DNA of 64,000 nucleotides from the NCBI GenBank assembly GCA_950295325.1, contig OX485803.1:6636001-6700000 (forward strand), given 5' to 3'. Within the stretch, counting starts at the first letter, position 1. Every line of letters begins with the position of its first letter. The notes beneath the pieces were generated by a model that saw nothing but the letters and a program-made list of their open reading frames with translations, was not told the DNA's origin and ran no database searches. This document shows, in pieces, positions 47,306-57,583 of this stretch. Position numbers and translations under genes: made by a program. Source of the DNA: Polytrichum commune. Taxonomy: Eukaryota; Streptophyta; Polytrichopsida; Polytrichales; Polytrichaceae.

Positions 47306-47910
47306 TCGGGGAGGTCACTAGCAAAAATCATAAAAACAACGTGCGATAAAAAATAAGGTCTAATATATTCATTGTAGATTAATTTTGCAAAAAATGTACA
47401 TATAATATAGGGGGTTTAAAAATAATGAAACATGTTTATATGTAAAATACCATCACACATAAAGGCCTCTTTTATCTAGTTAATATATAAAAAATAGTGT
47501 GGGAATAATTACTAGGGGTAGCATGTCTAGGATAGGGTCTATGCTAGTGGATGAAAAGAGGTAATTTTTTGTTGAAAAAACTTGGATGGATGACCTCGCA
47601 GACTAGCTAGCTTGAACGTAACTGAACCAACATATCAAATGTGAAGTTAATGTTCTCTACCTACTTGTTGGGAGAAGAAATTTCAGCGCGTTGTTTGAAT
47701 TGCAATCTTCTTTCCAATTTTCTTTGGCAATATAAGTAAAATAGGGCGTTTAAAATGATTCTCCCAAAATAATATAATTATCGATAGGATGTATTAAAAT
47801 ACAAGCATTTACCTGTATTTTGAAAGATACCATAACTTATAATCCTTTCTGCAAGGTAAATAGCCCCCCGATAAATAGGTCCTGAGCGCATGTGTATGCA
47901 TTAAGGTCGT
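47306..47910. repeat. Family C repeat with internal insertion
   Basis: 47306-47460 matches 63.09-63.23 kb (GATAAAAAATA-GGT, AATATATTCATTGTAGATNAA, CATATAATATAGGGGGTTT). 47800-47910 matches 63.24-63.35 kb (ATAACTTATAATC, TCTGCAAGGTAAATAGCCCC, ATAAATAGGTCC, GCATGTGTATGCA). About 340 bp between them here is absent from the other copy, so this copy carries an insertion or that one a deletion. Confidence 0.65.
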
Positions 47911-50075
47911 CATATACGGGACCTACAATATATATTGGGTTAAGGAAGCTAGTGGTTTTGACTTTGAATATTCATCAAATATATAATTGAGGCTAAAAAT
48001 ATTTTTTCTTTCATTATACCTATGTTTAGAACAAAGGCTAATATGAATATATATCTCTTATATCAACCATGTAGCCATATGTATGTGCAATAGCTTAAAG
48101 TGTTGGTTTAAGCACCCTCTATCTTATGTCATTTGGGCCCCAACAATGACATGCTTTGAATAATGAAGGAGCTTTTATCCCCAATATCATGATGAACATG
48201 GAGTGACTCAAACAAATTACACTACTATTATCATTTGAGTCCCAACCGTGACATACTTTGAAGGAGCTTTTTATCCCCAACATTATGATGAACATGGAGT
48301 GGTCAAACAAATCAGAGTTAGAGGTGCCCAATACCATTCACTTAAGAGCTTCTGTGTCATATATGGAGAAGTATAAGGCCGTGTAATTTTTTCCCATGTA
48401 GGAAGATAGAAATAAGGAGTCCGACTATAATTTTTTTTTGGGTAATTCTATTTCTTAAATCGAAATTACTGTGAATTTCTGAAACCAAAAGTTGCCCAAA
48501 AACATATTATCAATGTCTAGAGTATGCCGTGAACGCTCATTTTACTGCTCATTCCTCCTCACTTTAGTACTCAAAACCAAGCATGTGTCATGACACTATT
48601 GCTTCCAGCTTGATTGAAAGTCAATACCTATTGCACCATAAGTCCAGGTGCACCAGTATTCGAGCATCGTATATATATAGATTGGCGATTGGCAATTGCT
48701 GATCGGGATACACCACCGTCCACCATTATCATTTGCGCCCCAACAGTGACGTGCTTTGAAAATTAAAGGAGCCTGTAATATCCCCTACACACACGGATTG
48801 AACAGGGAACTGCTCCAGAGTGACATAATTAAATGGTGCCATAAATGATGAGTGTGTAGGATGGCACGGCTATTCAGGCCTTCTAGACTCAATGTAGAAT
48901 CTGGGCTTGTCTGTATAACATTTTTTTAATCATACTTAGCTGCAGTTTCTCTGGAGAGTTTTTGGGAATAACCAGTAAATATCCTAGTGATTTCAAGAGC
49001 ATAGACACTCCCCACGAACTTTCGGAGGTGTCAAACCCAGGCTGGAGCAATCTTCTAGAGAAAGTATTGAACCCGACCCAAAATTGTTGTCCGTCCCGCC
49101 CAACTTCAAAAAAAACCTTGCCCTTGTATGCTTGAAGGCCGCTTGACTACAAATCCCATATTGAGTGTACTTCACCTTCAAGGTCTAAAATCCAATATCT
49201 ATGTGCACTTTCAATTAGTAAATGAGCAATTGATTGGGAGTCCATTCTAGAAGTGAAACCATCAATGAAGCATGTAATTAACTTGGAGGTCAAAAACATT
49301 ACAAAATCCTCATTAACATCGAGGTTATAATTTTTGTGACTTACCATTTGAAATCGTCTTTGTCATTCTAAGATGACACTTAAATTAGTGTGTTGATTTA
49401 GCATGTATATTTTATAATAGTTTAGGTACAGCCTTCTACTTTCACAAGTATTCATATGCAATTGATTATAAAATGTACTAACTGGAATTAATTCTAGTAA
49501 GTTAATGTTACAATTAATTTGGCTTACTTAATTACTTAAAAATTGGAATTAATTATAGAATGTACTTATTCCAGTTATTGAGTAAGCCTAATTAATTATA
49601 AAATATACATACTGGAGTTAATTCCTTTGATTAATTTATAAATCAAATGGTAAGTCACAAAATTATAACCTCCATGTTAATGAGGATTTTGTAATGCTTT
49701 TGACCTCCAAGTTAATTACATGCTTCATTGATGGTTTCACTTCCGAAATGAAATCCCAATCAATTACTTATTTATTGATTAAAAGTGCACATATATATTG
49801 GAATTTAGACTTGAAGGTGAAGTGCACTCAATATGGGATTTGTAGTTAAGGTAGAGGGTGCTTAAACCAACACTTTAAGCTATTGCACATACATATGGCT
49901 ATGTGGTTGATATATAAAATATATATTCATATTAGCCTTTGGGCTAAACATAGGTATCAAGAAAGAAAAAACATTTTCAGTCTCAATTGAATATTTGATG
50001 AATATTCAAAGTCAAAACTACTAGCTTCCTTATACCAATCCATAGGCCCCGTGTATGGCAACCTCGCATATGATG
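47895..50075. mobile_element. Nested inverted-repeat complex
   Basis: Outer arms about 47895-48125 and 49850-50075 are reverse complements (GGAAGCTAGTGGTTTTGACT against AGTCAAAACTACTAGCTTCC up to small changes; GCAATAGCTTAAAGTGTTGG against CCAACACTTTAAGCTATTGC). Inner arms about 49140-49355 and 49640-49850 mirror each other (CATGTAATTAACTTGGAGGT against ACCTCCAAGTTAATTACATG) around an AT-rich 285-bp spacer. The left side carries an extra kilobase (48125-49140) between outer and inner arms, partly made of a short tandem repeat. No transposase ORF. Confidence 0.7.
48125..48785. repeat. Three copies of a ~75-bp unit
   Basis: CATTTGGGCCCCAACAATGA (about 48129), CATTTGAGTCCCAACCGTGA (about 48231) and CATTTGCGCCCCAACAGTGA (about 48729) each lead into a CATRCTTTGAA...AAGGAGC segment, and the first two also into GATGAACATGGAGTG. 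The first two are adjacent, the third is about 500 bp away. Confidence 0.6.
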
Positions 50076-50539
50076 AGGACCCCCACCTTCATTGCCTAGA
50101 ACCAACACAACATAGTTGGGTACTAGACCCAAACTACATCAAAGCCCAAGTAGTAGTGGTATGCAAAGCCACACGGCTACCTCCATGCATCCCTCCTGGT
50201 TCGCTTGCAAAACCATCACCTTGCATCCCGGGAACCGACCCCCTTGGGAAATGACCCTTTTGTGCTTTGTGGGCCTACCTCCTTGGCGTTGTGAATACCG
50301 TAGAATGACTAGAATAGGCATTGACAAGCCACCCTAATCCCACCTTGAACCAACCCGAGATAGAGTGGAGCCCGTTACATACCCTACATGAAGGTCATGG
50401 AGGCCGCTATGAGGTGGCACCACTAATGGCACCTAAAACCGTCACTTCGTGGGCCCAGACACTCCTACACCGCCGGGTACGGTTCAAGGTTGTAGAGTGT
50501 TGGCAATTGGAAGGCGTTTATAGGTGTTGGTTTTGGATG

Positions 50540-50870
50540 GGGTGTTGGTTTTAGCACCCTCTACCTTAAGTGGCCTTCAAGCATGTAAGGGCAATGTTTT
50601 TTGAAGTTGCACGGGGCGGGCAACAAATTTCAGTTGGGTTCAAAAATTTCTCTAGAGGGTTGCCCCAACCCGGATTTGACACCCCCGAAAGTTCGTGAAG
50701 GGGTGTTTAATGTCCGCCAAGTCCAATTACATGTTGACACCTTCAGTTTTTCTTTGTTGGATTTGGGGGTATATTCCCTAAATTCATCTACAATGATCAA
50801 TAATTTTGCTTAGGTATTGTATTTCAACCGGTTATTTGTCGAACTCAATCATCGAGAATTTGTACTCTCT
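50540..50870. repeat. Repeat related to the 49.0-kb inverted complex, plus family E
   Basis: 50540-50700 mirrors 49005-49150 (CGAACTTTCGGAGGTGTCAA against a diverged TTTGACACCCCCGAAAGTTCG) and shares AAGGGCAATGTTTTTTGAAG with 51.5 kb. 50700-50870 is a family E segment with CAACCGGTTATTTGTCGAAC. Between 50075 and 50540 only unsupported frames were seen. Confidence 0.5.
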
Positions 50871-51319
50871 TGGAGCACTACAAACATACATTCATGGAAA
50901 CATGCCATGGACACATGAACTAGAGAATTTGTGAATCTTGCACACTTGCATTGTTCTCTAATGGGAAGGGGGATGCTAAACCTCCCCCCATGAGATTTTT
51001 GAGTGGGTAGTTCAAGCCGTGCATTTAAAAACCATGTGCGGCATAATATAGGAAGGATTAAATTTGTTTGACATAAAATTTATGTAGGAATTCCAAATAA
51101 TGAAGGGTCCATCAAAAGTAGACAATCCCATGAAGAATAAGGTAGATAGGTAGATAGGTTTAATTAGGATTAATTAGGATTATATAGACTTAATTGCATT
51201 CAATTGTACTTAATTAGTTTAAATGTGTATGAATACTTTGTGAAAAGAGAAGGTATTGACTAAAATACTTTGAAATAAACAAACTAAAAACAAAACACTA
51301 ATTTTAGTTCCATTTAAGA

Positions 51320-51660
51320 ATGGCAACGACCCTTTTAATGGTAAGTCACAAAAATTATAACCTCAATGCTAATGAAGGTTTTGTAATATTTTTGACTTTC
51401 AAGTTAATTACATGTTTTATTAACAGATTCACTTCGAAAATGAATTCTCAATCAATTGCTTATTTACTCAATGTAAGTGCACTCAATATGAGATTTGTGG
51501 ATAAATGGCCTTCAAAAATGCAAGGACAATGATTTTTTTGAAGTCGGGCAGGGTGGGCAGAAGTTTTCGGTCGGTTCCAGAAAATGATGGTCGCTTGCTC
51601 TGCGAATGCGGTATCTACCTCCCCCGACAAGTTCCTAGGGGGAGGTTATAACCCAATAAA
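51320..51660. repeat. Further copy of the 49-kb repeat arm
   Basis: It shares GGTAAGTCACAAAAATTATAAC, TTCAAGTTAATTACATG, TGCACTCAATATGAGATTTG and a GAAGTCGGGCAGGGTGGGCAG segment with the arms at 49.0-49.85 kb. It is in direct orientation relative to 49.64 kb. It ends near CCGACAAGTTCCTAGGGGG. Confidence 0.55.
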
Positions 51661-51714
51661 ATGATAAGCAAATAGAGCAGGTAGTAGACTAGTGCTACTA
51701 GTCAGTTCCGACCC

Positions 51715-51925
51715 CACCAATGAACGGGTAGTGCCGGCAGTTAGTTACAAGCTAGCCGGTTGATTTTGAGAATTTCCGAATGCAATTGGAAGGTTTAGGA
51801 AGGGGTTCCGGAAGAAAATCAAGGTTTACGGAAATGGGCCGATTAAAAAAAAATGCCGGCATTAAGGCAAGTTGTACTAGAGTATCCACGGCAAATTACC
51901 GATTGAAAATTTATTTTCATGGCGG
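51715..51925. repeat. Family E repeat, reverse copy
   Basis: Contains GTTAGTTACAAGCTAGCCGG then TTGATTTTGAGAATTTCC and further CCGATT motifs in the order of the 32.75-kb copy. It lies just before the hAT remnant. Confidence 0.45.
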
Positions 51926-51988
51926 ACACCCGACCAAATATATATATTTAAGGTAAATTTTTCAATACTATGCATAGTTGGAGACTAT

Positions 51989-52315
51989 GCCTTGTTGGCT
52001 CATGTGCAATGTGTTTCTACAGCGACATGTGAGCATGCTTTCAGTGTACAGAATTTGATCAAGACCAAAGTTAGAAATAGGTTGGGTAGTAAGAATCTCG
52101 ATGCAATGCTGCGAATTGCCTTGGAAGGGCCAGATGAGGAGGTAAATGACATAATTGGTGACTCTATCCCACTTTGGAAGAAGAATAGTAAGTACCGTTT
52201 TTTGTATGCTAATCCCTCTTCTTATTTGAATTCTCCTAATACAGCGAGTGTGAGTGATGTGTCTTGTTCGTTTGGGGCAATTGATATTAAGGGCAATGGT
52301 ACGCAAATATCGTGA
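51989..52315 (+). pseudogene. hAT transposase C-terminal (dimerisation) remnant
   Basis: The plus frame contains HVQCVSTATCEHAFSVQNLI, then KTKVRNRLGSKNLDAMLRIA and PLWKKNSKYRF, ending at a stop at 52313-52315. The C-E-x-x-F-S-x-x-N-x-I-K-T-x-x-R-N-R-L pattern is the hallmark of the hAT dimerisation region, close to the ZNF862-like branch. The N-terminal zinc finger and catalytic core are absent upstream, so only the last ~105 residues remain. It may be a leftover of an element that once could mobilise hAT-like MITEs such as the one at 24.5 kb; that link is inference. Confidence 0.75.
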
Positions 52316-52384
52316 TTTTTCAATACTAACTAGCCTCTGGATAATACTTGGACCCTTTTGTGGTGCTCGTATTTTCCAAAGGCT

Positions 52385-52450
52385 AAATCCTTAGCCCTAA
52401 TATGGTAGGGGCTTTGCCAGGTTCAACTCCTGCTAAGGATACTATTTAGA
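52385..52450 (+). ncRNA. Possible pseudo-tRNA or SINE head
   Basis: TCCTTAG (52391-52397) can pair with CTAAGGA (52434-52440), bracketing a small hairpin and GGTTCAACTCC, which fits the polymerase III B box. At about 50 nt it lacks an anticodon arm, so it is not a working tRNA. A tRNA-derived SINE fragment is the likeliest reading. Confidence 0.25.
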
Positions 52451-52635
52451 TGAAAAAAAATGGAGAGTGAATGCCCACATTATTTAATCCTAAACACTTG
52501 AAAAAAAGAAGAATAAATGACAATGACACATCCACCACCAAAATATAAAACCGGCCCCACTTTAGACCTTTCGGAAATTGCATAAATGAAAAAACGAATG
52601 TCGGCTAATTGCCTAAATACATTGAGGAACTCACC

Positions 52636-52790
52636 GGACTCTGGACTCTGGACTCTACATAACTCCCCGGATTCTGGATTCTGGACTCTGGACTCTGGAC
52701 TCTACATAACTCCCCGGATTCTGGATTCTGGACTCTGGACTCTGGACTCTACATAACTCCCCGGATTCTGGATTCTGGACTCTGGACCCC
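52636..52790. repeat. 47-bp minisatellite built of 7-bp heptads
   Basis: Each 47-bp unit is GGATTCT twice, GGACTCT three times, then ACATAACTCCCC. Full units start at 52669 and 52716; partial units lie at 52636-52668 and 52763-52790. The copies are nearly identical, implying recent expansion. The two-level structure (heptads within 47-bp units) shows two rounds of slippage or unequal exchange. Confidence 0.9.
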
Positions 52791-52861
52791 ACTGCTCCAG
52801 TCTTCTCTACAAAACTCCCCAAACTCTGGACCCCACTGCTCGGCTCTCTCTCTATATAACT

Positions 52862-53033
52862 TATCAGCCCCAAGTCAGAGATCAAAATGACCAAGCCCCC
52901 CTGAAGGATTCTCGCTCCTTGAGGAGCAGTTTGTCTCCCCGTGCATATATCAGCCCCAAGTCAGAGATCAAAATCATCAAGCCCCCCTGAAGGATTCTCG
53001 CACCTTGAGGAGCAGTTTGTCTCCCCGTGCTGG
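52862..53033. repeat. 86-bp tandem duplication, two nearly identical copies
   Basis: TATCAGCCCCAAGTCAGAGA starts at 52862 and 52948. The copies differ at only a few bases (for example ATGACC versus ATCATC, CTCC versus CACC). It lies just before a higher-GC stretch that may belong to the transcription unit ending at 54766. Confidence 0.9.
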
Positions 53034-53840
53034 TGCGCCACTCGTGATCCTTTCTTTCCCCGCCTCCGCCCTTCCTGCTTCATGGGCACTTGCCCTTCAA
53101 TTTTGAATGCATCTTCACTGTGAGCTTTGTCGCATTTCACAAAACTTGCACTATTTTCTGAATGGTCGGATTCCAGGAGCGGAACTCCAGTTGTTTGTCC
53201 GGGGTGTGTGTATATGGCGTCCCTCTATTTTAATTGGTCTCCGCTTTGTTTGTCTTTCCCAAGCCCACGCACTGTCATTTGCTTAAAATTTCCATATACA
53301 TTTGGGATGCCGGAATTGAGAAATTTGTGATTGTCTGGGTTGTCGGGTTGACTACCAAGTTACTGGGTACGAATGTTAGTCTTCTTAGAGTGATATATGA
53401 GTAACGGTTCTTAGCGAACAGATGGTTTGGTACTAATCGCAATCTTCTGTGCGGCGCAGATGAGAGTTGATCGACACCAAGATCACATGAATCATCAGAT
53501 GGAAGGGTGTTCCTTTGCACAAGACTGTGGAATGGCAGTGGGAGAGTGTACACTTGATCAACACGTTCTCTTGGCTACGCATCACATAACTGGAGGTTCA
53601 AGCAGTTTTTGCTTGCATGCATGAATGTATCTATGGATTTTTTAATTTTGATTGGGGCCACTAGAAGCGGGATTTTCTACGAAGAAAAGGAACTTAAATA
53701 GTTTACTATTCCTAATCACCATGGGCAACACTTCAATGATTAATTAAAAAATGGACGGAGGTTGTGTGCACACATATAAGATAGAGCAGTTACGTTCTTA
53801 TAGAAGACTTAATCGCAGGTTTTCACTAGGGGTACTTCAA

Positions 53841-54165
53841 TTTTGGCATGCCATGACTCCTTCTAAATTTCTTTGTGCTGAATCGCTTTGGCATGCCATG
53901 GATCCTTGCTAATTTCTTTGTGCTGAATCGTTTTGGCATGCCATGGATCCTTGCTAATTTCTTTGTGCTGAATCGTTTTGGCATGCCATGGATCCTTGTT
54001 AATTTCTTTGTGCTGAATCGATTTGGCATGCTATGGATCCTTGTTAATTTCTTTGTGCTGAATCGTTTTGGCATGCCATGGATCCTTGTCAATTTCTTTG
54101 TGCTGAATCGTTTTGTCATGCCATGGGTCCTTGTTAATTTCTTTTTGCTGAATCGTTTTGGCATG
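53841..54165. repeat. 45-bp minisatellite, about seven copies, open in both strands
   Basis: A 45-bp unit starting TTTTGGCATGCCATGGATCC repeats from 53841 to 54165. Because 45 is divisible by three, one phase on each strand stays open: plus gives MPWILANFFVLNRFG and minus MPKRFSTKKLTRIHG repeated. Changes between units are few and fall in all codon positions, so I see no sign of protein selection. It lies in the probable intron or 5' region before the exon at 54432. Confidence 0.9.
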
Positions 54166-54431
54166 GAAGATGGGCAATACTGCTTTCAAAGCAGAGTTTC
54201 GATAGGAGAACGGAGAGGTTTCAAGTACACTGATCAATTCGAACTTAGAACACCCATGTCTGTCGAGATGATACTAATCATGCACTGATTGAAGTTGTCC
54301 TCCTGAATTCATCCTGGAACTACACCACTGTTCTCTCTTCCCCTCAAAATTAAAGCTCCACCGTAGGCTCTTACAGTAAATGTGAAGATGGTTGAAATCC
54401 GCTGATCACTGATCTAATTCTGTTCTTGCAG

Positions 54432-54766
54432 AATCTGCTCTGATGAACCAAATTATTCGTGACATAGAGACCAAGTGTCAGACTTTGCGAGCCATGAGTA
54501 AGCAGCTACTCCGCGTGAGAGGCTCCACCGCAGGTGTCCACTTGCTCGACAACCGCTGTGAATGTGGAGACTTTCTGCTACAGCTGGCACATGAGATCGA
54601 AACTTTACCTCCCATGGATCTCAACATCATGGACCCTATGCTGTATGCCGAGTCACTGGAAGCATTGGCCAAAGAGTTGTCCGGACCTGTTTCCATCTCC
54701 TCCAACGTTTTGAAGATGTTCATTCCTTTCCTCCTTCTGTTGGCCAGCGACATACTTGACATCTAG
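54432..54766 (+). CDS. Unrecognised terminal exon, helical protein
   Basis: After TTCTTGCAG (acceptor-like, ending 54431) the frame runs to TAG at 54764-54766. From the first Met (54443) it gives MNQIIRDIETKCQTLRAMSK and about 107 aa, including CECGDFLLQLAHEIETLP, ESLEALAKELSG and a hydrophobic tail FIPFLLLLASDILDI. The balanced composition and clean acceptor suggest a real last exon. An earlier exon may lie at about 53461-53600 (MEGCSFAQDCGMAVGECTLD) after GCGGCGCAG, but I could not join the two with confidence. No family recognised. Confidence 0.4.
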
Positions 54767-54814
54767 CTTCGCATGAAATGTGCATGCGGTATAATATATA
54801 AGTTGTTGCTTAAG

Positions 54815-55036
54815 TCAGGTAATCGCCTCAGTCCACTTTGGTGCTTGGTACTTAGCCTCCGTGAGTTCTAGTGCATAGTGAACTTGACAGTTGCTCGTCC
54901 ACTGAGCAAGGCCACTACATTCTGGACTGTGTAATAAACATAACATAAGGTATGTGGGTGGTGTTTGGTTCCTTTTCCATGTTCTCCAACTGCTACTGAT
55001 TAGATGTACACAACAAAACCCTTGTTGCATTAGCAA
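54815..55036 (-). pseudogene. Copia RNase H remnant
   Basis: On the minus strand the frame holds GLAQWTSNCQVHYALELTEA followed by KYQAPKWTEAIT. This parallels the RNase H end of copia polymerases (G-x-x-SW-x-SK-x-Q-x-x-VALSSTEAEY-x-A...EAIW). The acidic residue of the EAEY box is partly changed. It is short and lacks neighbours, so a dead fragment. Confidence 0.45.
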
Positions 55037-55149
55037 ATCTACAATAAAGCATATGCCAAAATTGGACCTCCCCTTATTTTAGTTATGGTTATCGAAAGTG
55101 CAAGTTTGTTGATTTCTTTATTGGATACATAGGCCCTTCCGATTGTGTT

Positions 55150-55520
55150 CACTATTGAGTGTAGTATAGTAGTGTAAATATGATATTTAGTGCCACCAAT
55201 TCTAATTGTCTTGCTCAATACTAATTGTAGATCAAAATATAGTGTCACCAACACTAAATGCTAACCCAATATTATTTGTCATTCCTTGTTGACAATTCGG
55301 ATCATTATAGATTTTCAGTGTTGCAATTATTGTCACTTGCCAAGTGATTTTTCATCCAAATTTCAATCATCCATGACAACATTTCATCACAAGCTGTTGA
55401 CAAGAGTAGGGTGTTGGCCAATGGATGAACTCATCCATCATACATGACAAGCTTTTTCATAAGAAGTATTCTCCAAAAAGTTACCATCCTGACATTAAAA
55501 TATCATATTAAATATAGTTA
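55150..55520. mobile_element. Family A MITE-like element, reverse copy
   Basis: It opens AGTGTAAATATGATATTTAG, then CAATTCTAATTGTCTTGCTC, a CCAAGTGATTTTTCATCCAA segment and GGATGAACTCATCCATC, and closes near TCATATTAAATATAG. It keeps the part around TTAGCATTTAGTGTTGGTGA (as complement) that the 30.8-kb copy lacks, so it is closer to the 18-kb copy. A family F fragment follows at 55525-55640. Confidence 0.6.
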
Positions 55521-55640
55521 TTAATATTTGAAGACATAATTCAATCTCTTTTAAACATGCATCTTTGTTATGTTTTCTTTTTTTTATCCTCACTGAACCA
55601 CAACCAAATCTAGGGGATCTAGGGGTCTGATGTAGAAAAC

Positions 55641-56894
55641 GAGTCACTTGGGCCCCATCTACCTTAGGGGCTTCCATTACATGATCTTGCAAGTCTCCCC
55701 TAGCTTGAGGTACATGTATAGGCTAAATCATTCTCTTGACCGTATAGAACCTCATGGCTATCTCTAGCCATTACTTAAGCATTTACTGGTCAACATGGCA
55801 ACTGCATAGGTCATGTACATACCCTGTTCCTCTCCCTCGCCTATTCTGGACAGTTGATCTTAATTAGGGATTAGATGACTTCAATGTGGGACAGATCATA
55901 TGGTTATGTTACATAACCTCACCGGTTGCCTAACTTATGGTAGTGTTACTGTTGGAGTTTCTGTTACCTAATTATAAACTAGGCATTTGACATAAGAAAG
56001 AAAGACTGTTGTTTTTATTACGAGTTTTATGGCACAGCCCTCGCATGTCATATTCCATGCTTAGGTATACCTTTCAGTTTTCAAAACAGCTTGTATGATG
56101 GTGTTTAGAAAGAGGACAATATCCACAGCCAGAGCTGTTTTATACATCAATTCAAGCATAACAGATCAGCTTGAAGGCAAGTTCTTCAAACACACTTGAT
56201 ACTGAGATTTCTGACAGGTTTGAGACCAAACTGCTCACATCGAAGCTTCTCTGGACTAGGCACAGACTGTACTAAATAAATTTAATAAGAACAAAGTTGA
56301 ATAATCCCAGCTCGAGACCCTTGTTGAGGATAAGACGGTAAGTAGGCACACGCATGCATACTTCCTAGAATTTGAATATAGCTATTAAGGTGCCTTTCTT
56401 ACATAAGTTTCGGCATTCATAACTTTATCAGAGAACTCAAAAAGTATATTCAGTGAGTCTCTTTGATTCTCAAGTGCTGAGCAAGTGCATAAGAGTGTAG
56501 GAGTGTCTGGCTTGCTTTGCTTAATCACTCAGTTTCGATGACTTGAGAAGCCCAATTGAGGGGCTCCTCATATGTAATCCCAATGCAACTTCTTCCAGAA
56601 ATAACTCTGTACTGTCTATTACTAGTATGAAATCTACATATCTTCAAAGGGAACCTCCAAAGTAGAATTGAGGCTCTCCAAAAGCTGTAATGTTAAGTTC
56701 TATACTAATCTAAAGCCTTCACTCATCTTTGAAGACGGTGAACCCCTGTAGACTAGAATGTCCAGTGACTAAGATTTCTCACCATCAAATTGTGTTAGAC
56801 TACATAAATTGTAGACTCCCTTTCCTGATTACCACTAATGGTTAACTGATGGCCAAAACCCGAGCAAGATGAGCAGAGTGCTCTCAAATGTGCA
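55641..56894. other. Intergenic stretch, no gene seen
   Basis: Mixed-composition DNA without long frames. Part may be 3' UTR of the minus-strand DA1-like gene. No mobile-element ends were resolved. Confidence 0.35.
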
Positions 56895-57583
56895 TCAAAG
56901 GATAGGAACTACATAATGACCTAGAAAGTTACCAGTACCTTTCATATGCTCAAGAACTGACACGAGCCCAAACTGTTGCACAGCTGCAATTCCCTCTCGG
57001 AATCCTCCTCCATAGATGGGAGATGAGTCTGTCGCAATCTGGTGTCGCTTTTGGGAAGCAGTGTTGACTTGTTTCCCACTTCCAGATAATCATTTCCCCA
57101 TGCTGGCTTTCTTGAGCTCTGTTGTCAACCATATTTGTGACATTACTTGACATATACCCTCCTCAACTGGAGGTCGCAGGTGGGGAAATCCTCCTACAGT
57201 CACCACCAACACCATAATTCAAGTAAGAAGACATGAAGCCCTTACCTTCCTTCACTATGAAACCAGGACTCAAGGGTGTGGCCAAATCTATTCTGGCATA
57301 CATATAATGACCGGCATTTATTGTTTTGTGCCTTGATGCACTAACAGTTGAGGACAGATGACAATCAGTAGATTTACCTTTTTTCAAATCGAGATTCATA
57401 CACCAGGATCTTAGCACTCACTTATTCCAAGTGAACTCAGTATGAAGCATCTAACCATTGACAAAGGAGTGTGATGGAGTGCGAAATAAGGTGCCTCAAC
57501 AACGATCTAGAACTTTGCACTCACCTGCCAGATGCAACCATGCATGCATAAGCTCATGTGCTATGATAGAGCCTGTGAGCAGC
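56895..57583 (-). pseudogene. DA1-type peptidase, C-terminal exons, interrupted
   Basis: The upstream exon 57525-57583 encodes LLTGSIIAHELMHAWLHLAG, carrying the zinc-peptidase HExxH (HELMH, codons at 57544-57558). After a GT-AG intron, exon 56895-57193 gives GFPHLRPPVEEGICQVMSQI and then, beyond a TGA at 57090-57092, continues in the same phase with SSPIYGGGFREGIAAVQQFG and LEHMKGTGNF to a stop at 56895-56897. Both exons align in order with the DA1/DAR peptidase, which cuts growth regulators after ubiquitin activation. The UIM and LIM parts and the preceding exon were not found upstream. The in-frame TGA (a CGA to TGA change would explain it) plus the missing N-terminus indicate a pseudogene or a truncated relic. 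Confidence 0.75.

Noticed and set aside
50051-50554. Several overlapping plus-strand frames of 60-77 codons
   Set aside because: No family resemblance, no splice support, and they straddle repeat arms.
52391-52440. A functional tRNA gene
   Set aside because: The fold is only about 50 nt, has no anticodon arm and an imperfect T stem.
53826-54288. Open frames of 112 and 137 codons with 15-residue repeats
   Set aside because: Both arise from a 45-bp tandem repeat whose length is a multiple of three. Openness on both strands argues against coding.
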